Of a stretch of DNA of 64,000 bases, positions 16,996 through 26,882 are shown piece after piece; position 1 is the first letter of the stretch, and each line of letters begins with the position of its first letter. The notes under the pieces were generated by a model. That model was not told the DNA's origin, made no database searches, and saw nothing but the letters and a program-made list of their open reading frames with translations. This stretch comes from CALJDF01 sp038121105 (GTDB taxonomy: Bacteria; Pseudomonadota; Alphaproteobacteria; SHVP01), in NCBI GenBank assembly GCA_038121105.1, contig JAYONB010000006.1:1-64000 (forward strand), given 5' to 3'. The translations under genes were made by a program, and so were the position numbers.

Positions 16996-18285
16996 ATGGC
17001 TGACGACAATATCTCTTACGGCTTCGAAACCCTTGCCGTACATGCCGGCGCGGCGCCCGATCCCGTCACCGGATCTCGCGCGACGCCCATCCACCAAACC
17101 ACATCGTTCGTTTTTGACGACGTCGACCACGCCGCTTCACTGTTCAATCTGCAGGCCTTCGGCAACATCTACACCCGATTGACCAACCCGACGGTCGCCG
17201 TACTCGAACAACGTCTTGCGGGTCTCGAGGGTGGCCGCGGCGCCGTGGCCGCCGCGTCCGGGCACGCCGCACAACTGATGGCGTTCCACGTGCTGATGGA
17301 GGCCGGCGATCATTTCATTGCCGCCAAACAGCTCTATGGCGGTTCGCTCACCCAGTTCGGGCAGTCGTTCAAGAAGTTCGGCTGGGAAGGCACCACCGTC
17401 GACGCTACCAACGTGCAGAACTTCCGCGACGCCATGCGCCCCAACACCAAAGCGATCTTCATCGAGAACCTTGCCAACCCCGGCGGCGTGGTCGTCGATC
17501 TGGAAGCGGTGGCTGCGGTCGCCCACGAGGCCGGCATCCCGTTGATCGTCGACAATACCTTGGCAACGCCGTTCCTGTGCCGCCCGTTCGAATGGGGCGC
17601 CGACATCGCCGTCCATTCTCTAACGAAGTTCCTCGGCGGACACGGCAATTCGCTGGGCGGCATGATCGTGGAGTCCGGCAAATTCGATTGGGCTCAAAAC
17701 GACAAGTACCCGGCCCTTACCCAACCCAACCCGTCCTATCACGGACTGAAATTTTTCGAGACCTTCGGCGACATGGCCTATTCGGTGGCGATCCGCGCAC
17801 TGTCCTTGCGCGACTTGGGCCCCGCCCTGAGCCCGACCAACGCGTTCTACATTCTCAACGGCATCGAAACGTTGCCGCTACGGATGGAGCGCCATTGCGA
17901 CAACGCGCTCAAGGTTGCCGAGTTCCTGGAAGGCCATGCAAAGGTCGATTGGGTTTCCTACGCTGGATTGAAATCGAGCCCCTACTACGACTTGGGCCAA
18001 AAATACCTACCGCGCGGCGCCGGCGCCGTCTTCACATTCGGCGTCAAAGGCGGCTTCGAATCGGGCGTCACGTTGGTCGAGAATGTCGAGCTGTTCTCGC
18101 ATCTCGCCAACATCGGCGATACCCGCAGCCTAATCATCCACCCGGCATCGACCACACACCGTCAATTGGAAGAAGCCGAGCTGATTGCGGCAGGCGCGGG
18201 CCCGGATGTCGTGCGGCTCTCGGTCGGGATCGAAAACGTCGAGGACATCATTCGCGACCTCGATCAGGCGCTCGCGAAAGTCTAG
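16996..18285 (+). CDS. metY: O-acetylhomoserine aminocarboxypropyltransferase (sulfhydrylase)
   Basis: 429 residues, long like MetY rather than MetB/MetZ (about 380-400). The PLP lysine is K211 in HSLTKFLGGHGNSLGG; also seen are FETLAVHAG, NIYTRLTNPTVAVLEQRLAGLEGG, and NIGDTRSLIIHPASTTHRQL near the C-terminus. It forms homocysteine from O-acetylhomoserine and sulfide. ATG 16996 follows AAAAGGAAA. It converges on the AEC transporter gene with no gap. Confidence 0.95.
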   Translation: MADDNISYGFETLAVHAGAAPDPVTGSRATPIHQTTSFVFDDVDHAASLFNLQAFGNIYTRLTNPTVAVLEQRLAGLEGGRGAVAAASGHAAQLMAFHVLMEAGDHFIAAKQLYGGSLTQFGQSFKKFGWEGTTVDATNVQNFRDAMRPNTKAIFIENLANPGGVVVDLEAVAAVAHEAGIPLIVDNTLATPFLCRPFEWGADIAVHSLTKFLGGHGNSLGGMIVESGKFDWAQNDKYPALTQPNPSYHGLKFFETFGDMAYSVAIRALSLRDLGPALSPTNAFYILNGIETLPLRMERHCDNALKVAEFLEGHAKVDWVSYAGLKSSPYYDLGQKYLPRGAGAVFTFGVKGGFESGVTLVENVELFSHLANIGDTRSLIIHPASTTHRQLEEAELIAAGAGPDVVRLSVGIENVEDIIRDLDQALAKV

Positions 18286-19200
18286 TCAGCCCGCCACAAG
18301 AATGGCCGCCGCGGTGATCGTGACCAACGACACCGCGGTTTGGAACGTAATCAACCCGGCCATTAGGGGCGCATCGGCGTTCATGCGTTGCGCCATGATG
18401 AACCCCGACGATGAAGTTGGCATTGCGGCGTAGAGGACCAATGCGGCGGCGCCGACGGGCTCGACACCGAACCACCACGCCACCGCCGCTACCAACACGG
18501 GCAAACCGATCAAGCTGAGCGCCGAGGTTGATAGGACCTGTCGACCCGCGGCCCGGGCCGCAGCTAGGTCCACCCCAGCACCAACGGCGAAAAGCCCGAT
18601 CGGAAGGGCGGCACGCCCGATCACTTCCAGGGCCGCGAAATCATCAAGGAAAGGCCCAGCGCCAACCGCGTTCAAAAACAGTCCGATAAACACGCTTAAG
18701 ATCAGCGGATTGCGCGCCACCTGCAGAACCGCGTGCCGGGCCCCAGCCGCCTGCGCCCCGGAACGGGCGAACATGTAGACCGCGAGAATAAGCCCGGCGG
18801 GAATCCAAACCGCAATGACGATCGAGATTTGGGCCAGCGCGTCTGCCCCTAGGACCGCCAAACAAGTTGCGATTCCCATATAGCCGTTGGGTCGCACGAC
18901 CCCGTGGAAAATACTCCCGAAGGCGCCCGGCTCGATCCGGAAAACCCAACGCGCCCCGATGAGTACAAGCGTGACGACCGCCAACGCCGCCGCAACCGTC
19001 GCCACCATCGGCCCGGCATCGAGTTCGTTGAGACGACCGGTGGCGATCGCGTCGATCACCAATGCAGGCAAGAGAATGTAAAACGTGAGCTTTTCGGCCG
19101 GCGCCCAAAACGTATCGGGCAGGAACGCCGCGCGTTTCATCGCGTAGCCGATCCCGATCGGGACAAAGACCGCAAGGACGAGAAGAAAAATCTGCAACAC
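18286..19200 (-). CDS. AEC-family (auxin efflux carrier-type) transporter
   Basis: 304 residues from GTG 19200, eight bases after the upstream MFS stop; this gives the typical N-terminus VLQIFLLVLAVFVPIGIGYAMKR. A longer start overlapping the MFS gene by 55 bases is less likely. About ten hydrophobic segments in two halves are seen, with family motifs RPNGYMGIATCLAVLG and AMPTSSSGFIMAQRM. Substrates in this family are organic anions such as malate or malonate; none can be assigned. Last gene of the ctaA-cutA-MFS-AEC run. Confidence 0.9.
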   Translation of the reverse strand: MLQIFLLVLAVFVPIGIGYAMKRAAFLPDTFWAPAEKLTFYILLPALVIDAIATGRLNELDAGPMVATVAAALAVVTLVLIGARWVFRIEPGAFGSIFHGVVRPNGYMGIATCLAVLGADALAQISIVIAVWIPAGLILAVYMFARSGAQAAGARHAVLQVARNPLILSVFIGLFLNAVGAGPFLDDFAALEVIGRAALPIGLFAVGAGVDLAAARAAGRQVLSTSALSLIGLPVLVAAVAWWFGVEPVGAAALVLYAAMPTSSSGFIMAQRMNADAPLMAGLITFQTAVSLVTITAAAILVAG

Positions 19201-19207
19201 GAGTGGC

Positions 19208-20437
19208 TTAGTCGCCCTCGCCCGTTGCGACGGGCGCTTGCGCCGAAACCGTAAGCCGATCACGCGGCAACAGGCTGGCCGTTAGCCCGGCGCAGGCCGC
19301 AAACAGCGCCAACGCGATAAAAAGGAAATCCAGCGACCCCGTCCAATCGGCGATCGCCGGCACCAAGGCCACGCCAAGCGTGCTAACCCCCAACGTGAGC
19401 ACGAACTTCACCCCGAACATGCGCCCCCGCCACGCCAACGGCGTGTAGCGCGCGAGCAGCGCATTCTCTGCCGGCTGCCCGGCCACGTTCAGGCCGACCA
19501 TTGCGATCGCCAATACGACAAGGCCGTAGTTGAACGTGAGGAAAGCCACTAAAATGACCGGGATTTGCAGAATCTGGGTCCACATATAGACCCGCTTGAG
19601 CGAGAACCGATCGGCCAATTCACCACCGATCAGTTGGGTCCCCGCCGAGACGGCATAGACGAAAGCCACCAACGAACCCGCCGCTAAAGCACCGCCGTCC
19701 GCCACCAAACGGTCGGCAAAGATTTTCGGCATGGCAACCGAGGTGCTTTGAAAAATCAGCCCGACCGCAATCACGGTCGCAAACAACGCGAGAAAGGCCC
19801 GTCGAACATCGTGCGCCGGCAACGCCTGCGCGGCGTCGTGCGGCGCCCCTCGCGTTTCGCGCACCCCGCCACCCACGATGAGCAGGACAAAAACAGCACC
19901 CACCGCGATGGAAATCTGGCCCGGCACCAGAAAGGCCGCGCGCCATCCGAAGAACTCGGCCAGCACCCCCGCGACGAGCGCGGCACCGGCCGTCCCCATG
20001 CTGCCGAACACGCCGTTGATGCCCAGGGCGCGACCGGGATTCGGTGCATTCCGCACCAGCCAAGAAATACCGACCGGATGATAGATCGCCGCAAAGGTGC
20101 CGATGGCCGTAAGGCCGATCAACAACCCGAGGCGTCCATCGGCCAACCCGGTTACAACCGCCGCGCCGCCGACGCCGAAGAAGAATACCGCCATCATACC
20201 GGGCGCACTCCAACGATCGCCAAGCCAACCCGCCGGTAATGCGGCAACGCCGAACATCACGAACCCCGGCACCGCCAGCCACTGGAGATCGGCATAGGTG
20301 AACCCGAACTCGGTCTCGATGACCAGAACGACGGTCGCATAGAGTAGGACGAACATATGCGCAAAGGTATGTGCGACCGAAGACACCGCCAGCGCAATCC
20401 GCGTATCGCGATGGCCGAGCGACCCCCCCCTGCTCAT
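19208..20437 (-). CDS. Major facilitator superfamily transporter
   Basis: 409 residues from ATG 20437, which overlaps the cutA stop (ATGA); the reading frame extends further upstream only as a shadow of cutA. It has 12 predicted membrane segments, with MFS loop features such as GWLGDRWSAPGMMAVF after helix 2 and GGELADRFSLKRVYMWTQ in the second half. The closely spaced neighbours suggest one operon, but the substrate is unknown. Confidence 0.92.
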   Translation of the reverse strand: MSRGGSLGHRDTRIALAVSSVAHTFAHMFVLLYATVVLVIETEFGFTYADLQWLAVPGFVMFGVAALPAGWLGDRWSAPGMMAVFFFGVGGAAVVTGLADGRLGLLIGLTAIGTFAAIYHPVGISWLVRNAPNPGRALGINGVFGSMGTAGAALVAGVLAEFFGWRAAFLVPGQISIAVGAVFVLLIVGGGVRETRGAPHDAAQALPAHDVRRAFLALFATVIAVGLIFQSTSVAMPKIFADRLVADGGALAAGSLVAFVYAVSAGTQLIGGELADRFSLKRVYMWTQILQIPVILVAFLTFNYGLVVLAIAMVGLNVAGQPAENALLARYTPLAWRGRMFGVKFVLTLGVSTLGVALVPAIADWTGSLDFLFIALALFAACAGLTASLLPRDRLTVSAQAPVATGEGD

Positions 20438-20775
20438 CGGTCGGAACGTGCGGATGCGCCGGTCGTTTGGTCGGCGATCCATTGGAGATAAGCGGGATTG
20501 CCCCCATCGATCGGCAACGCCACGACGCAAGGGCACGCATAGGAATGCAGCGCTTTTACTCGCTCGGTCAGCGGCGTCACCAAGTCGGCTTGGGTCTTGA
20601 GAACCAACACCACTTCGGCGTCTTCCTGCACCGCCCCCTCCCACCAATAGATCGAAGTCACAGGGTCGATCGCGTTGGCACACGCGGCCAGGCGCTCCTG
20701 CACCAAGGCGCGACCGATCGCGACGGCCTCATCACGGCTCTCGGCCGTGATGTACACGAAACGAGCGGCGCTCAT
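20434..20775 (-). CDS. cutA: Divalent-cation tolerance protein CutA
   Basis: 113 residues. Family motifs are SRDEAVAIGRALVQERLAACANA, SIYWWEGAVQEDAEVVLVLKT, and LHSYACPCVVALPIDGGNPAYLQWI. CutA forms PII-like trimers and is linked to copper tolerance. Its start overlaps the ctaA stop and its stop overlaps the MFS start, each by four bases, indicating coupled translation. Confidence 0.96.
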   Translation of the reverse strand: MSAARFVYITAESRDEAVAIGRALVQERLAACANAIDPVTSIYWWEGAVQEDAEVVLVLKTQADLVTPLTERVKALHSYACPCVVALPIDGGNPAYLQWIADQTTGASARSDR

Positions 20776-21836
20776 CGGTTGGTTCGCCGCGTGGCGTGCA
20801 GCGCGAGGATCGCCGTGGAGAACAAGATCATCCCGCCGGCTTGGTGCGTTGCCGCCAACGGCACGGGTACTACGAAGATCAACGTGGCAATGCCCAGCAA
20901 CACCTGGCCGATCGCCACGAACGCCAACGCGTTGATCCACCAAGACACGCGCTCGTCCACCGGAATCCACTGGTGAACCAACCAGAACAACAATACCGCC
21001 GTGACCGTGGCAATCCCAAACAGGCGATGGGTAAATTGGATGGTGATGGTGTTTTCGAAAAAATTGATCACCGTCGGCGTGTGATCGAAAAGGCCCGGCG
21101 GGACCCAGCGTCCGTCCATCAACGGAAAGGTGTTGTATGTCAGACCGGCATCCGTGCCGGCGACGAACCCACCGGAAAGAATCACGATAAATACCCAGGG
21201 CACGAGGAGCCGAAGCCCCGCCCGCGCCGTAGCATTCTTCGCGGCCCCCGTCGCGGGGTGCAAAAGCGCAAGCGCGATCCAGAGCATGTAGCCGTAGATC
21301 AAGACGGCGAGCCCGAGATGTGCGGTCAAACGATATTGACTGACGTCGGGTCGATCGACGAGCCCGCTTTGCACCATGAACCACCCGAGCAAACCTTGCA
21401 GACCGCCCAGCACAAACAGCGCGACCATCCGGGGCACCATCGGCCCGCTGATGCGCCCGGTCAGCACGAAAAACAAGAACGGCACCAAAAAGACGATGCC
21501 GATCACGCGACCCAGTAGGCGGTGGGCATATTCGAACCAATAGATCGATTTGAATTCGCCGAGGGTCATCCCTGCGTTGATCTTTTGGTACTCGGGAAAG
21601 GCGCGATAACGCTCGAACACCTCGGCCCAGGCCGCCTCGTTGAGCGGGGGCAGAACCCCCATAAACGGGCGCCAATCGACGATCGAGAGTCCCGAATCTG
21701 TGAGCCGGGTAACGCCTCCCAAAATCACCATCGCGAAAACCAAGCCGCAAACGACGACCAACCACCACCCCACCGGGGCGGTGGATCGCGAAAAACCACC
21801 GGACTGCCCGGGGTATAAGGCCAAGGTTTGGGTCAC
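20772..21836 (-). CDS. ctaA: Haem A synthase (COX15/CtaA)
   Basis: 354 residues with eight membrane segments. Haem-ligand histidine motifs are FEYAHRLLGRVIG, TAHLGLAVLIYG, FTHRLFGIATV and THQAGGMILF, and VILGGVTRLTDSGLSIVDW is the family N-terminal signature. It converts haem O to haem A, implying a haem-A terminal oxidase and aerobic respiration. It heads the four-gene minus-strand operon. Confidence 0.97.
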   Translation of the reverse strand: MTQTLALYPGQSGGFSRSTAPVGWWLVVVCGLVFAMVILGGVTRLTDSGLSIVDWRPFMGVLPPLNEAAWAEVFERYRAFPEYQKINAGMTLGEFKSIYWFEYAHRLLGRVIGIVFLVPFLFFVLTGRISGPMVPRMVALFVLGGLQGLLGWFMVQSGLVDRPDVSQYRLTAHLGLAVLIYGYMLWIALALLHPATGAAKNATARAGLRLLVPWVFIVILSGGFVAGTDAGLTYNTFPLMDGRWVPPGLFDHTPTVINFFENTITIQFTHRLFGIATVTAVLLFWLVHQWIPVDERVSWWINALAFVAIGQVLLGIATLIFVVPVPLAATHQAGGMILFSTAILALHATRRTNR

Positions 21837-21942
21837 GGGCGGAACGTATCAGGGTTGGGCCGCATCGGCAGTAGGGGCGCGGCGCGACCGGTTGTCACAG
21901 AAATCTGGCCCGCCGTTTACCTTTGATTCACGGTGGTTTGCA

Positions 21943-21964
21943 AGAATATCTTGTACGAGATTCT
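21943..21964. promoter_or_regulatory. Imperfect inverted repeat in the ctaA / small exported gene divergent region
   Basis: AGAATaTC (21943-21950) and GAgATTCT (21957-21964) form an inverted repeat with a six-base spacer, in the 240-base divergent intergenic region 21837-22077. Two further AT-rich GATA-type motifs follow (GATACGATATC). A metal-responsive operator is possible but unproven. The rest of the gap has nothing else recognisable. Confidence 0.35.
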
Positions 21965-22077
21965 AAGATTGATACGATATCTAGGGCCCAAAGGCGGACG
22001 AACGTGCCTATTTGGTTGAACAAGCCCTCGGGGAGGACGGCGAAGCCATAGACCGACCGGTCCTAGGAGGGATCCCC

Positions 22078-22397
22078 ATGCGCCCTTTTTGCCTCTAGCC
22101 CTCGGCACAGCCCTGGCCACCTCGGTCATGGTGCCCCACGCCGCCGCCCAAACCCGAATCTGCGGCGCATACGACGTCATCACCGCCAAACTCGCAGCCC
22201 AATTCGGCGAACAAGCGATCGCCTCGGGCACGTCCCACAACGGCCGCGCTTATGTCGAAATCTGGGCCTCGGAAAAGAGCGGGACGTGGTCGGTGGTGAC
22301 CGTCATGCCTAACGGTATGTCCTGTCTGACATCGGCCGGTCAGGATTTTCAGCCACTGACGGGCGAAGCCGCCAAAGGTCGGTTGCCGGTGACCTAG
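22078..22397 (+). pseudogene. Small exported protein; reading frame broken at a T5 run near the start
   Basis: A strong AGGAGGG sits seven bases before ATG 22078, but that frame hits TAG at 22096. From 22089 onward another frame encodes a convincing protein: PLALGTALATSVMVPHAAAQ is a signal peptide, followed by a domain of about 80 residues (ICGAYDVITAKLAAQFGEQ, YVEIWASEKSGTWSVVTVM, GQDFQPL). One extra T in the T5 run (22086-22090) would join the two as MRPFLPLALG. Either it is a natural frameshift, slippage expression, a sequencing error, or translation from the TTG at 22089 without a good ribosome site. Confidence 0.7.
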
Positions 22398-24851
22398 TTA
22401 CTTGGCGGCGGCGAAGACACCGACAGCGCTGTAGCCGCCGCCGTCGACCTTGAACTGACCGCCCATCTCCGCGGCAACATCGCCGCCGCCCGACATAAAC
22501 GAGCCGGTGTATCCACCGGTGCGCCCGGCGCCCGCAATGGTTCCGGCAAACTTGTGGCGCGCTCCGTCGGCCGTGATCGCCAAACCCGTCCCGGCATAGT
22601 TTGCACCGTCGAAGTTCGAGATGTTGAACGTACTGGCCGAGGTATTGTCGAAATTCACCGTCGCCGACAGACTGCCAATGGCTTGGTAGACTTGGCTGTT
22701 GGTGAACACTGTCCCGATGGCGTGGCCGCTATAAGTCGCGGTGCCTTGCAACGCATTGACCGCCGCAAGCCCAGCGATTTCGCCCACGACATAGTTGGCC
22801 AAATGAATCATCTCGGACGAACTGGCCGAGTTCGCGATCCTTCCGCCCCAGAATCCCCAGGTAAGATATTTGCAGTCGCAGGTCGACACGCCGCTCGGAA
22901 GGAAGCTCGCGGCAAACTCGCTCGACGACCCGACACTCACAAAGGCGATGTTTGATTCGTCTTGCGGCGCGGAATTGATTGTCACGCTGCCGCTGTTGTC
23001 TTGACTTCCGCCCGCCATCGTTTGGTCGTCGATAAACACGCTATCGCCCGAGGTCGCGTTCCCGTCGCCGAACGCCGCGTCCTTGTCGCCCCAGGCGATC
23101 TGAAACGTCGGCCCCGTACCGAAAGCGTTGTCGAACTTGAACGCCCCTTGCACTTTGTTGGTTGTCGCGCTGGTTTTCAGCGAGGCATCGAAACTGTTGC
23201 CGTTGAGACCTTGGAACATCGTTGTCGTCGACAACGCACCCGCTACCTCGGTCTGGTAGGCCCCACCAAGGTAGCCACCCATCGTACGTGTGCTGCGCGC
23301 GCCCAGAGTTGAGGTGGCCGGGACGGCGACGACGGTGGGAAAAAACGTCGTGGTTTGCGGCGACCCACCTGGATTGAAGCGCGTCGCCCCGGTGGTGCTC
23401 ACGGTCGAGTCGTTCAAGTCGACTTGGGCGCTCTCCAATACGAAATGAGATGCGTTTGGTCCGAAGAAATCGTTGCCCAGGCTGTCGTCGGCGGACGACA
23501 ATTCGGAGTCGGTCACGGTCGGTAGCTTCACGAGGTTCTGCCGCGCTGTGCCGATCGCGCCGCCGCGGAGGAACGCCCGTCCGTTCGAATCGACCAACAC
23601 ACGACCACCCCCCAGGGCCATCACCGACTTCTGAGACGTGCCCTGTCCGGTGATCGAAATCGTGCGGAACCCAAATGAGCGTTGTGCCGTACTGGATCCG
23701 GACACATCCCAGTAGATCGCCGCATCGGCTACGCCCTCGGCCTGCGGCACCGTAATGCCCGACGAGTCCGTTTGGCGCATGAACGGCACCACCGAGGCCA
23801 ACCCGAAATCGTCTTGAAGCGCATAAAACGTTGCGCCCGATGTCGGGATGGAACCTGTCGGCTGGCCGGCAAACCCGACGATTCGATTCGTCGGGTTTGC
23901 CGTCTCGACCCCCTCGAGAAACAGGAACTGCGTCGTCGGAAAGAAAGTCACTTCCCCGGTGAAAGCGCCGTTCGGCGAGGACGTCGCCGTCGACGAAATA
24001 ATGCCGGTGGTGCCGTTGCCAATGACCGGGAACTTAAAAGTGTTGCTGCCAAACGTCGCCGTAAACACGCCCGAGGCAAGCGATGCACCGGAAAACGGCA
24101 CGTTGCTCGCGGAAGTCTGGTCCGCCGTGCCAGCGAGACGCGAGAACGAGCGTTTATGGCGCCCCGACAAATTCGATGCCGAGGGCAACAGGTTTTGCTG
24201 CAGCGCATTGTTCTGTTGCGCTTGATCAAGCGTGTCGCCCGGTTGCGGTCCCTCCGCATCCCCGCCGATCGCCGCAAGCACTGGTCGGGCGAACGCCACC
24301 ACAATGGGCGACGCCAGCGCCCGTGGTGCCCGTTGGGAACCCTGCGCTCCTAGGCTGGTCTCGGCGACATCTTGATCGGTCGGCACACGCTGACCGCCTT
24401 GTTGCTGTCCGCCTTGTTGCTGACTGGCGCCGCTTTGCGTGCCTTGCTGTTGATCGCCACTTTGCGGACCCTCTTCTTGGGACGGCGGCGCGCTCCGCTC
24501 CAAGGAGTTCAGGGCAGCGGTCAGCAGCGCCGGCGGGGCCGGCGTCGGCGCGGAGGGCGCTTCGTCGGCGGCCGTCTCGGTGATCGCAAAGCCCGGTCGC
24601 GTGGCAACCTGGGTAACGCCGGCCGCCGCGACGGTCATTTGGTCGCCGAACAAAAACGTCGCTTGCGTCGCGCCGCTTGGCTGCACGTTCACCAACGCAA
24701 TGCCCCCGCGAATGCCGATCACCGCGGTAGGGGTTTTCAGCGTGACCGGATTGTTCTTACTGATCTTGCCGCCAACGAAACGGAACACGCCTTTTGTCGC
24801 TGTCAAGGCAAGGCGACCGGCCGGTATCGGGATCGAAGACGAACTCATCGA
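22398..24851 (-). pseudogene. 3' part of a frameshifted FecR-domain exported protein with TbpB-like C-terminal barrel
   Basis: The authentic frame begins about 24822 with GRLALTATKGVFRFVGGKIS, the second half of a FecR domain, followed by TPTAVIGIRGGIALVNV. A Gln/Pro-rich linker with QQQGGQQ repeats follows, then about 550 residues of beta-rich sequence. The end (ISNFDGANYAGTG..., VAAEMGGQFKV..., VGVFAAAK) resembles the closing strands of transferrin-binding-protein-B-like barrels (my recognition, not verified). The first half of the FecR domain lies in another frame (24757-25176). Without the shift the protein would be about 930 residues and periplasmic or surface-exposed. Confidence 0.75.
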
Positions 24852-25176
24852 GAACCACTTCCGAATTCGGACCGACCGTGAACGCACTCTCGTCGATAAA
24901 GAGCATCTGCGCCTGACCGCCTTCGGTCGTGGCAATACGTTCGTTGGCAAAGACGTTGACGCCGACCTCAAGCAGTCGCGGTGCGGCTTGGGGCGGCGTA
25001 CCGGTAGCATTCGGGTTTAGCGCCGCGGTGACGCCAATCTCGGCGCCGTCACGCGACGTCTGGGCATTGGCCGAAAACGGCGCGAAAAAGATGCAGGAGA
25101 TTAAAGCAAGACAACCAAACGCGTACGTATTCACAGACAACCCTCGGATCAGCCGCGACACGATCGCGGCAGTCAT
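24757..25176 (-). pseudogene. 5' part of the frameshifted FecR-domain protein
   Basis: From ATG 25176 (or the GTG codon at about 25134, with CGAGGG upstream) this frame encodes a signal peptide (NTYAFGCLALISCIFFAPFSANA) and the first half of a FecR domain: RLLEVGVNVFANERIATTEGGQAQMLFIDESAFTVGPNSEVVLDEFVFDPDTG. It then leaves homology at about 24820, where the other frame continues the domain. Skipping one C in the CCGGCCGG tract (24817-24824) would restore a single protein. Confidence 0.75.
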
Positions 25177-25280
25177 CCTCCCCTTCTTGTTATTACACAG
25201 CAGATGGCGGCTTGGATGCACAGCGCGATCAACGTGGCCCCCTTCGCAAGGCCACCCTATACTCCTGCTCAGAGTAGAAA

Positions 25281-26321
25281 ATGAACCGATTTCAGCCAAT
25301 TTTCGCGTTTCTGGATTGGTGGGGGAGCGAACTTCGATCGCTTATTCCCCAGCCCCTTCGCCGTGCCGTCGGGACAGCGCGCGCCCATCTCGTCATCCGC
25401 CTCGACGGACGCACCGTGGAGGCCTTCCACGATCGGGGTGCGGGGCAGCAACCGATCGCGGCGACCGAAGTAACGCCGGACGATTGGGGCGATCTCGGAA
25501 CGAACTTTGCGCAGGCCCTCAATGCGAGTGACGCGCGTGGCGTCGAAACAACGTTGATGATCGGCGCTTCGCAAGTCGTGCGCCGCAATCTTCGACTTCC
25601 GCCTACGCCGGACAGGGATCTACCCGGTCTGCTGTCCTTTGAGATCGAACGACACACACCGTTCAATCCCGATGAAGCGTATTTTTCCTACCGGCGGGAC
25701 GCGACCCACGGCGACTCGATGGATGTCACCATTAGCGTCGCGCCGCGGCGCATTGTCGATCCGCTGATCGCCGCTCTTTCGCACATTGGGTGCCCGCCGA
25801 ATCATGTCCTGCTCGGCGACGGCGATTCACGCGGTGTCGTCGGTTTGGGTGCGCCCGCACCCCGCGGCGGCATGCGGCTCGCCGGCGTCGCCTTGGCTCT
25901 GCTCCTCATCGCCGCCGTCGCATCGCCGCTCCTACGCCTGGAGGCGGTTGCCGACGATCTCGCCGAAACCCTGGAGGCCGCCCGACAAACCGCCAACATC
26001 AAAGCCGGCGACAACGACGGCAAAGCGCTAGCCGCCCGACGCTTTCTCCAGGACGAACGGAGCCGCCGTCCCTCGACCATCGCGGTCCTGAACGATTTAT
26101 CGGCGATCCTACCCGACGGCACCTGGCTGGTTCGGTACGGGCAAGCCGGACGCGACATCGCGCTCGAAGGACAGACCACCTCAAGCGCCGACCTGATCCC
26201 ACGGCTTGAGGCCAGCCCACGGTTCGATGCCGTGCAATTCGACGCACCGGTCACCCGCGGAGACCGCCAAGACCAAGAACGCTTTACGTTTTCGCTTCGT
26301 ATTGCGGCGGGTGCATCATGA
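25281..26321 (+). CDS. Type II secretion system protein GspL-like (PilM/PilN-type)
   Basis: 346 residues. The N-terminal half is an actin-like/PilM-type cytoplasmic region (RRNLRLPPTPDRDLPGLLSFEIERHTPFNPDEAYF); one membrane segment spans about 193-212 (GMRLAGVALALLLIAAVASPLL); a PilN-like periplasmic part follows (FLQDERSRRPSTIAVLNDLSAILPDGTWL). GspL links the GspE ATPase to the inner-membrane platform. ATG 25281 has no strong ribosome site. It heads a plus-strand gspL-M-C-D operon, overlapping gspM by four bases. Confidence 0.85.
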   Translation: MNRFQPIFAFLDWWGSELRSLIPQPLRRAVGTARAHLVIRLDGRTVEAFHDRGAGQQPIAATEVTPDDWGDLGTNFAQALNASDARGVETTLMIGASQVVRRNLRLPPTPDRDLPGLLSFEIERHTPFNPDEAYFSYRRDATHGDSMDVTISVAPRRIVDPLIAALSHIGCPPNHVLLGDGDSRGVVGLGAPAPRGGMRLAGVALALLLIAAVASPLLRLEAVADDLAETLEAARQTANIKAGDNDGKALAARRFLQDERSRRPSTIAVLNDLSAILPDGTWLVRYGQAGRDIALEGQTTSSADLIPRLEASPRFDAVQFDAPVTRGDRQDQERFTFSLRIAAGAS

Positions 26322-26872
26322 CGCGGGGCTCACCGGGTTCGCGCGCCGCTGCACTGGCGCTGCTCGTCGTGACCCTGGTTGCGGCGTATGGACTTATCGG
26401 GTGGCCGATCCAATCCGCCTACCAAGAGGCGCTGGCCAGCATCGACGACCACCGGCGCGGGCTCTCCCGGTTGGAGGCGGCGCAGGTCCGCAACGACGCG
26501 CTTGCCCGCCAGTTGCAAAGCGACACGAACGGGCGCACCTCCCCCCTCGTCGCAGCGGAAACCGACGGGAGCGCGGCGGCCGTCCTGCAAGCCCATTTGC
26601 AGACGCTCCTTGAGGCCCATGACGCACAACTCACCAGCGTCGAAGCGCTTCAATCCGAGCCACTCGGGACCTATCGCGCGATCAATGTCCGTGCGCAATT
26701 CACCACCGGGCATGACGGACTTCGACAAATTCTTTTCGCGCTAGAGAGCGGCCAACCAGTGGTCTTTCTTGACAACGTCACGATCAACGCACGCTCCGTC
26801 CGCGCGCTGGGCGTCGATCGGCCGCTCGACATCCAAGTCGACCTCACCGCTTTCCGCGCCTTGAGTGATTAG
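26318..26872 (+). CDS. Type II secretion system protein GspM-like
   Basis: 184 residues: short cytoplasmic tail, one membrane helix (AAALALLVVTLVAAYGLIG), a coiled region (about 35-75), and a ferredoxin-like periplasmic domain (VRAQFTTGHDGLRQILFALESGQPVVFLDNVTI), the layout of GspM. It partners GspL in the inner-membrane platform. The start overlaps gspL (ATGA). Confidence 0.8.
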   Translation: MTRGSPGSRAAALALLVVTLVAAYGLIGWPIQSAYQEALASIDDHRRGLSRLEAAQVRNDALARQLQSDTNGRTSPLVAAETDGSAAAVLQAHLQTLLEAHDAQLTSVEALQSEPLGTYRAINVRAQFTTGHDGLRQILFALESGQPVVFLDNVTINARSVRALGVDRPLDIQVDLTAFRALSD

Positions 26873-26882
26873 GGGCCGCGCG

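Noticed and set aside
20438..20683. N-terminal extension of the MFS gene
   Set aside because: It is a shadow of cutA; the membrane helices begin after ATG 20437.
20776..21768. Long N-terminal extension of the cutA frame
   Set aside because: The extension lies within ctaA and is low-quality sequence; cutA proper starts at 20775 with an ATGA overlap.
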